Source: Piper betle (taxonomy: Eukaryota; Streptophyta; Magnoliopsida; Piperales; Piperaceae). Taken from it: a stretch of 64,000 nucleotides of DNA. The DNA lies in the NCBI GenBank assembly GCA_033002965.1, contig JAURVB010003142.1, positions 124,001 to 188,000 of the forward strand. Reading direction: 5' to 3'. The translations under genes and the position numbers were made by a program. Below the pieces are notes generated by a model. It had not been told where the DNA came from, searched no databases, and saw nothing but the letters and a program-made list of their open reading frames with translations. This document shows positions 56,721 to 64,000 of this stretch, in pieces (position 1 is the first letter of the stretch; the number at the start of each line of letters is the position of its first letter).

Positions 56721-57205
56721 TTAAATTAGAATTTCCAGCCCATAAAACTTTAATTGACAATATAAATGAAAAAATACAAAATAAAGTTGAACATATCAAA
56801 TATTTAAAAGATTAAGTAAATAGTTTAGTTTTAGAAAAAAGACTTGAAGACCCAAATATTTTAAATAAAATTGAGAAATTTAAAGAATTATTTGAACAAG
56901 ATCTATATAATGAATTACCCAATGCTTTTTGGGATAGAAAGAAGCATGAAGTTTCTCTTCCTTATGAAGATACATTTCATGAATCTAATATACCTACAAA
57001 AGCAAGACCTATTTAAATGAATAAAGAATTAATTGAATATTGTCAAAAGGAAATGATAACTTTATTAAAAAACAAATTAATAAGGGAAAGTAAATCTCCT
57101 TGGTCATGTTCAGCTTTTTATATATATAAGGCCTCTGAAATAGAAAGGTTCTTGCACGTTGTTCAATGCAGTCTATTCTATATTATACATAATATTTTAT
57201 TATAA

Positions 57206-57429
57206 TTATTTTTTAAAAAATTGAATATGTTAATGGAGAATTAATGTACTTGTAAGTGATAAAAAATTATTTTAATTGAGAAGTGTATCGGTCTTGATTA
57301 AGTAATATAGTAATGAATAAAGTATCGTTCTCATGAGTAAAAGGTTATTCAAACAATTAGGATTCTAAACCTAAATTATCTAGAGTAAAAGAAAATGAAT
57401 TTTTGATATCTTTATTTGATCAAATTCTT
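57206..57429. other. AT-rich spacer
   Basis: No gene seen between the pararetroviral fragment and the LTR that follows. Confidence 0.5.
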
Positions 57430-57942
57430 ATAAAACCTGTGACTTAAGTTAGAATTTTATATTAATGAACCAGCCGGTTTAGCTGTCGGTTTGAGGCCAA
57501 TCAGTTTTATGACACATGTGGTGAGTCAAGGCCGACCATGTATTGTGAAAGATGAGGGTTAAGTGTACCCCAATATATTATGATAAAATTAGAAAAATGA
57601 TAAAAAATAAATTATCAGAGTATATGACAATATGCTAATTATTTTTTTAATGTATTTGATCATAGAATTATTTTCATGTCGAATAACGTATTAGATCGTG
57701 CTAGATAGCAGTTTGAGTGAGTTGTTAGTTATAGAACATATCATTTTGATATTATTAAGCATATTATATTTTATGGTATTTTTTCATTTTTTTCTAATTT
57801 CTTGTAAATTTTATTAGGAGTTAGTAAATATTTTTGTCTCGAGTAAGAGTAGAGTCAACCTTTAATTACGAGATTGCCACCAAACCCTTCACCATCAAGT
57901 TTCCTCCCCTCATCCCGTCGCCACTGCTGACGCCACCTCCAA
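57430..57942 (+). mobile_element. 5' piece of a degenerate chromovirus-type LTR
   Basis: It aligns with the LTR start at 919/1613: ataaaacctgtgactta, ccagccggttt, gatgagggttaagtgtaccc, then an AT-rich part and ctcgagtaagagtagagtcaacc, up to gctgacgccacctcc at about 57,940. It is cut there by an inverted LTR and resumes at 60161. Confidence 0.7.
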
Positions 57943-60160
57943 TGTAACACCCCGTTTCGGTTCACCCGCGAACTAAACCAAAAATGCTACCGGTGACTGA
58001 ATCGTTTGCTAATCTACTTGATTTAGTTAAGCCGACTTTAATCTAACCTCGACATCTCAAGAATATATAATGCATGGATGAGATGCTTAGTTTCCAATGT
58101 TGTTATAAATGAATGTTATGATATGCAATTATATTCAAAACAAAACAAACATGTGAAAAGTTTGAAAAATAACTATTTTTAAAACAAAACGGACATAGTT
58201 CCCTTAAAAGTATAATTGGGACCACCCGGTCAATAACAAACATTATACACGGATAACAATAGAAATAACAAATATAGCAAAAAATATAATGTTTTTCTCA
58301 CAACATTTCCATTATCATCAATTTTTCTTCTTCTAAGATGAGTCTGGACTTTATTTCTTAGCCAGTTTAGTTCCAATCGCAATTATAATCACATGTAAAA
58401 CATTTTAGGGTTTACTCTCAACAATTCTACAATAAAACATTCCAGCATTTAATTAATAACTATTTACAACAGTGCATCACACCACAATTTCCATTCATTC
58501 GGCAGGTACATGTGTGCATAGTACATCGTTGTTCCTTCGCAGTCCCGACAACACTTAATTATCCAGATTCTTACCTACATATATAATACAAAAATGTTAG
58601 TAACGAGTATTACTCGTCCAGAAATAACTAATAATCAAACTAGCACAGAAGAGCTGACTCTCTTATTAAATGAAATCATTTGTATACTTCTTCATAGAAT
58701 TTCTCATAAGGAAACTAATTAGGAGCCATCGGCCTTGGTTCGACAGCATCCCATTCTAACTCATTACGATGCCTCGAAAAATTTTAAAATTATCCCTTGT
58801 GCGGGAAAATCAATTATCCTTCAGCCCTCTACATCCTATGTATCACTCCTAGCCTTGACTATAGAGGTCGGGTACTCTCAGGCAGGCGCCTTCAGTACCC
58901 TTTTGAATCCAGAAGTCTAGACATGTGCTGCAATGCAGTATGCATAATCCTCCACATTTCTCCAGATTTGAGGAACTCAAAGGTGGAGTTATCAGGATCC
59001 CTCAGGAATGGAATATTCCGCTAACCAATCAAGAGCCCACTTTGACTGGCATGTGCCCCCTTGCAATTCACGTGAGTTGACTTTCCCTTGTCGTACATCT
59101 CACTTGAAAACACTAATAATTCTATATGTACACAGGTCTGGGTAAGAATTTTAGTATAGTAGGCCAATGGCAACTTATAGTGGATCTTGTTTTTGAAATC
59201 AGACTCGAAGGATTTCATCCTTGAGGGTTACCAACCCAAAAATTTGTGCAACTAAATGGCCCGTGTGGACTGGGATACAATAAATCCACCACTCGACATG
59301 TCCGCTTACCTATTGAAACAAATCACGATAGAGTGAACAAGTCAAACAAGAAGAAAGTCCTCAACAGACATGGTAGAAACTCCAATTGTGTTTATGCGCC
59401 TAGGCTGCGAGCTCCTACTTTGTACCTACACATCAAAACTAAAAGCTAACGCTAGCTATGATGTATTCACACTTCCTATATCACACTCACATCAATCTAT
59501 ATCAAGATTTTCTAGGCTACATTGCATTTAATTAACAATTCATACTTAATTAGTTCCTTAGCATTTATTTTAATACAAATCAAATCACACAAATTCAATT
59601 TTATTTACAATCAAATATTTTATCGCATCAAACAATTAAATCCTAGCATATTGTACTAATAATTATTAATTTTAATTAATTATGTCAGAGCTAATTATAC
59701 CCTGCATCGTTAGCGTTCGGCGATGACTAGGGTTTCTCGCGTGGTTCGAGACTCAAATTTGGCACATTGTGGCATTCGAAGTTTGATTGGGTTTAACTAG
59801 ACAAATTTGGCAAAAATCGGGCTATTTTTGACGAATTTCAACGAATCCAATTTTCTTGTAGTTTCCGGTAGTTTTCTAGCAGTTTCTGGCGATTTTCTAG
59901 CAAGGCAATCGGGGTTGTGGGCGGCACTAGTTGAGCGAGCTCAACTCAACTATGGTGGTGGTGTCGGCAGCAACGGTAGGGATGATCTCCAGTGACGGCC
60001 ATGAGTCGGGCATACTTGACCCTCATCGTTCATAATGCACTGTTGGCTTTGGCTCAGCATTTAGGTCAGGAAACTGACTCAACTTGAACTGACGATTGAA
60101 TAGATTGGTTCACTAGTGTAAAACTCTGACTCAAGTCGGTTTATATCTAGACATTGTACA
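57943..60160 (-). mobile_element. Inverted LTR of the same family nested in the plus-strand LTR
   Basis: It begins with TGTAACACCCC, the reverse of the LTR end ggggTGTTACA, and ends ..attgTACA at 60160, the reverse of an LTR start. Its minus strand contains matches to 1613-4480, such as aaccctcaaggatgaaatcc (59,210-59,230 region) and gaacgatgagggtcaagtat near 60,020. Length is 2.2 kb. No internal region and no clear target duplication (tccaa versus gtagc), so it is a solo or truncated LTR. Confidence 0.7.
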
Positions 60161-62210
60161 GTAGCCGATTGATGTCGTCAAGCTCTGCCGGAGAGTCAAC
60201 GAGCCATCCCCCACCATCTCGTCCATCATCAGGCCTCCACGATACGATGAAGACACCTAAATGTGTTGCGCTCCTAATGCCGACTTTGCTGCCGGCCGCA
60301 CCGCTGTGCCGTTGCCATGCTGCCATTGCCTTTTCGTTGACCTAGACACCCTTCCTCCTCCCCGTGCGCCACCGCTGAGACTGGCCCAAGGGCCAATCGT
60401 GCAAGTCCATGCATCTTTGATCAACCCAAGGTTGCCGTCGGTAACTGTTGTTGCCGCCGTTGCCCTCACCCTCACCATGGTCATGTCGAGCTCACCGAGT
60501 TACTCCCATAATCTCGACTACATCGGCAGGAAAGTTGCTAGAAAACCACCAGAAAGCTGCCAAAAAGTCGGATTTCTTGAAATTCACTCAAAATCGCTGG
60601 ATTTTTGTCAATTCCCTCACGCCAAACCCAAAAGAGCTTTGGACGCTACCGGGTGCCAAATTCGAGTCCCAAAACATGTGACCAAACCCTAATCGTCCTC
60701 GATTGCAAACAACGCGAGGTATAATTACCTTCAACTTAATTATTTAAATTTGATAATTATTAATATAGCATGTTAGGATTTGATTGTAAATAAAATGAAT
60801 TTGTATGATTGGAATGGTATTGAACAAATGCTAATGAACTAATTAAGTAAATTAATTATGATTTGTTAATCAACTGCAATGTAATTTAGGAAGTTATGAT
60901 GTGACTTGATGTGAATAGGTCTAATGAGTGTGTTATTTAGGATGTATGAATGCATTATTTAGATAGTGAGTATTAACTTTTAGATTTGATGTGTAGGTAC
61001 AGAGTTGGAGCTCATCGCCTAGAAGCGTGAACACGATTGAAGCTTTTACCAAGTTCGTTTAAGACTCGCTTCTAGTTTGATCTTCTCATTCTATCGTTAT
61101 TGATTTTACATGTAAGTAGACATGTAGAATTGTGGATTTATCAATCCCACTCCATATAGGCTATTTAGTCGTACGAATTTTCGGATTAATAACCCTCAAG
61201 GATAAGATCCCTCGAGTTTGTTTTAAAAACTAAGATCCAAATCATGATACCTTCAGGCCTATTATCTTCTGATCTCTACACATACCTATGTATATATAGA
61301 TTTTTCAATTTTCAAGTGAGGTGTGACAAGGGGAAAGTCGACACGCACGTACCACTAGTCATGCACATGCCAGTCAAAGTAGGCTCTAGATTGGTCAGCG
61401 GGTCGTTCCATTCTTGAGGTATCTTGACAACTCCACATTTTGAGTTTCTCAAACCCGAAGAAGTGTGGATGATTATGGGTTCTGCTTTGTAGCGCATGTC
61501 TAGACTTATAAATTCAAAGAGTACTGAAGGGGCCTGCCTAAGAGTACTTGGCTTCTGTATTGAGGGCCAAAAGGTGTACGGATTATATAGACGGCTTTAG
61601 GATAATTGATTTTCTCGAGTGTGGGATAGTTTGAAAGGCATAAGCCCAGTGAGAATGTGACACTATTTAAGTCGAGGCGTACAGTTCCTGATTAGTGCCC
61701 TTTTGAGTGATTGTAATACAGAAATATAGATGATTGATTTTATTTAATATGAGAGTCACCTCTTATACTCCACTTTGATTATTTAGTTATTTCTTAACCC
61801 GTAATACCTGTTACTAATTTTTCCCTATTACATATGTAAGTGAGAACTTGAATAACTAAACACTGTCGGGACCACGGAGGAGCAATGATGCAACATACAC
61901 ACATATACCTCCTGAGATGGAATGAAAATTGTGATGTTATGAATTGGTGTGAATTATGATGGATAAAATGCTATAATATTTGATTGTAAGAAATGTTTGG
62001 GATGAATTTATGATATAATCTGTGTGTGTTGACTATCATGAATGGAATTGAACCGGATCAACTAATGGGGTCAAGATCCAGTTTGAAAAAATGAAAATGG
62101 TTATAATGTGAATGTTGTGTGAAAGATGTTCTAGCAATGTTTTACGTTTTTATCGTTATATATACATATTATCTGTTATTGACAGGAAGGTCCCTAGTGC
62201 ACTTTTAGAC
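60161..62210 (+). mobile_element. 3' piece of the degenerate chromovirus-type LTR
   Basis: It resumes the LTR cut at 57942. Matches to 1613-4480 include gaggtataattacctt (60,717), tttagatttgatgtgtaggtacagagt (60,980), taataaccctcaaggata (61,187) and gggaccacggaggagca (61,869). It fades at about 62,210 (gtgcacttttagactaatcg) without a clear TGTTACA end, so the 3' edge is truncated. Small frames inside it are not genes. Confidence 0.65.
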
Positions 62211-64000
62211 TAATCGCATTCAATTAATAGTTATATTTTTTAAATCACTCCAGACAAAGTATAATTAATTATTCATTTAATTAATTAGTTAGCATAATTT
62301 CTCTCTTTGAAACCTCTACAAACTTCAACAATTAATCAAATAAATAAAAATATTAAATAGAATAAAACGCAACTCTCATGAAAAATAATAATATAAACTT
62401 TAATTAATGTACAATATTAAGTCATTTATTTAAGATTCATTTACTCTCTGTCATAAAGTAATCTACTCTATGAAATTAGAAGGTAAAACCCAAACTAGAA
62501 TGCTTGAAAGATTTGTAATAATAATATAATAAAGCCCAAAGAAAAGAAACAAGAAAAACTTTTATGATTTAATCTCTAAAAGTAGCGTTTATTCTCTTTT
62601 TAAGCCTAACAAGATGGAAAAATATATGAGAAAGGGTCTCAAATTTCATACATAAATAACTCTTCTATAGTTAAAAGTAATAATAATTTTCTTTTGGAAG
62701 TCAATTCTTCTATCGGTTTGCGGCGCTCACTTACTTTTCTACTATTAACTGGTTTCCAAAACAGCTTCAAAATGTTCTACATTTAACTAATTCAAGTTCT
62801 TTCCAATTATCTTTTCATAAATACTTCAAATTAACTAATAAAGATTCCTTCTTCACAATAGACGAACCAAGACTTTTCTTAAATAAATTGATTTTTTTAT
62901 TTTCTCAGACTTTCTTCTCATCTTTTCTGCTCCAACCTCTTTTAAATATTAAACATAGATTAAAATTAAATTTATATCCTAATACAACTATTAAAAATAA
63001 TAATTTCTAAATAAAAACTAAAATAACTAAAACTAATAAAAATTACTAAAAAGTAAAAATACGATAAAAATATCTAAAAATCTAAGGAACTAAACACAAT
63101 AAAGCACATAAGAATTAGTTAAGTATATATAAAATACACAATTATCAAAAACTTGTTTAAATTGATTTTTTTATAAATATATTATTGTGTAATGCATGAA
63201 ACATTCTTTTGATTTTCCAACTCTTTTGTATACGTGGTTTTAATTAAAATTCATTTTTTAGCAATATGTTCTCACATGTTGAACCCTCTCAGTCTATTCG
63301 ATTTTATAAATATTTTTATTATACTTTATAAAAGATTTAGTATATTTTGACAAGTAATGCAAAATGACATTAGAAACTCCACTTTTTATTTACATTCAAT
63401 GTAAATCCTTATATTTACAATAAATAAATCATACTCATTTTACATTAATTAAGTCATACCTCCCGCCATGATGATTTCACAAATATTTTTTAGATCTTAT
63501 GATATATTGCACTTCCAAAATCATGGTAGACAGAGACAAAAAATTACTCAGGGACCCCAAAGACAAACACCGTATTTATAATTTCTCCCATCAAGAAATT
63601 ATATGAATAACTCCTATGGCAAATAACCATTAATTAGTTAGGAATGCTAAAGGAAGTCTTGTGAATACAAAAGAAGTTTACGAATACAAAACTTAATTAT
63701 ATTACTAATTAATATATTTAGATAATCATATATAAACTATAAATGATGAGGACTACATAAAGTTAGAATAAAATTCTAACATTTGCCCACTTGGTCTGAA
63801 CATATATCACCATGCATAATATTATCCAAAGTATTAATATTTTAAAAGAAGAGTATTATATATTAATCGTAGTGGTGAGTCTTCTTTAATTAAGTATTAC
63901 CTTCCATATATTACAATGTAAATTACTCTTAAGAAGCTTATAATGTAGTTTAGACTTCATGAATAAGCCTACAATGCTTATTTGGGTCCAAACACATTAT
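62211..64000. other. AT-rich intergenic DNA
   Basis: I see no gene, RNA or recognisable element here. Short frames are interrupted throughout. Confidence 0.5.

Larger units (their letters stand above)
55784..57160 (+). mobile_element. Endogenous Caulimoviridae sequence, plus-strand piece (movement protein joined to protease/RT part)
   Basis: It starts at a tRNA-Met primer site, continues through a short leader and the movement-protein region (55923 to about 56,715), then jumps directly to sequence equivalent to the protease/RT frame (from FKLEFPAHKTLIDN) and ends near 57,150 (SCSAFYIYKASEIER). Coat, zinc-knuckle and most protease sequence is missing. Stops at about 56,202, 56,814 and 57,014 break the frame. 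Confidence 0.8.

Noticed and set aside
1..64000. CRISPR arrays, operons, ribosome binding sites and riboswitches
   Set aside because: The window is plant nuclear DNA; repeats present are LTRs, microsatellites and minisatellites without the spacer pattern of CRISPR.
1..64000. tRNA and rRNA genes
   Set aside because: No cloverleaf-like sequence with proper A and B boxes and no rRNA stretch was recognised; the tRNA-like pieces seen are retroelement primer sites.

Overview
This window is nuclear DNA of a flowering plant. It holds multi-exon genes with GT-AG introns for plant-only functions (tocopherol methylation, a thylakoid-lumen protein, the symbiosis factor CYCLOPS) among nested LTR retrotransposons and an endogenous plant pararetrovirus. 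GC-rich first exons in several genes fit a monocot, possibly a non-grass, but this is a weak inference. A CYCLOPS gene with every exon joining in frame suggests a host able to form arbuscular mycorrhiza.

Layout. 1-4480: 3' end of a Ty3/gypsy chromovirus (integrase and chromodomain-like remnant) and its long LTR, with a duplicated LTR start. 4481-6290: AT-rich, no gene seen. 6544-8228 (+): SYF2 splicing factor with two one-base frame breaks. About 8780-10231 and 21756-22069 (+): one decayed pentatricopeptide-repeat (PPR) gene split by an 11.5 kb nested insertion. The insertion is an LTR of the chromovirus-like family (10232-10721 plus 18745-21755) that itself carries a complete 8.0 kb non-autonomous LTR element (10722-18744). 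That element encodes only one 1004-residue Gag protein, and this Gag carries a plant-type PB1 domain. 22273-25137 (-): TL29/APX4. 26794-30110 (-): VTE4. 30380-31250: foldback-like repeat. 33950-35270 (+): UDP-glycosyltransferase with one frameshift. 35701-38513 (-): mitochondrial Rieske protein, with a minisatellite of TGGGCT motifs upstream. 40807-43618 (+): CYCLOPS/IPD3, 11 exons. 44466-44897 (+): small four-helix membrane protein. About 46850-48142: old LTR remnant related to the Gag-PB1 element. About 49500-57150: endogenous Caulimoviridae sequence in two head-to-head pieces that meet at a tRNA-Met primer site. 57430-62210: chromovirus-like LTR with an inverted LTR nested in it. The rest is AT-rich.

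How the genes relate. VTE4 and TL29 lie in tandem on the minus strand and both act in plastids (vitamin E synthesis; lumenal ascorbate-peroxidase-like protein). The Rieske gene and CYCLOPS are divergent. The UGT and Rieske genes converge. There is no operon-like unit; this is an ordinary gene neighbourhood heavily remodelled by transposons. The strongest candidate for something undescribed is the non-autonomous retrotransposon whose Gag has acquired a host PB1 oligomerisation domain.
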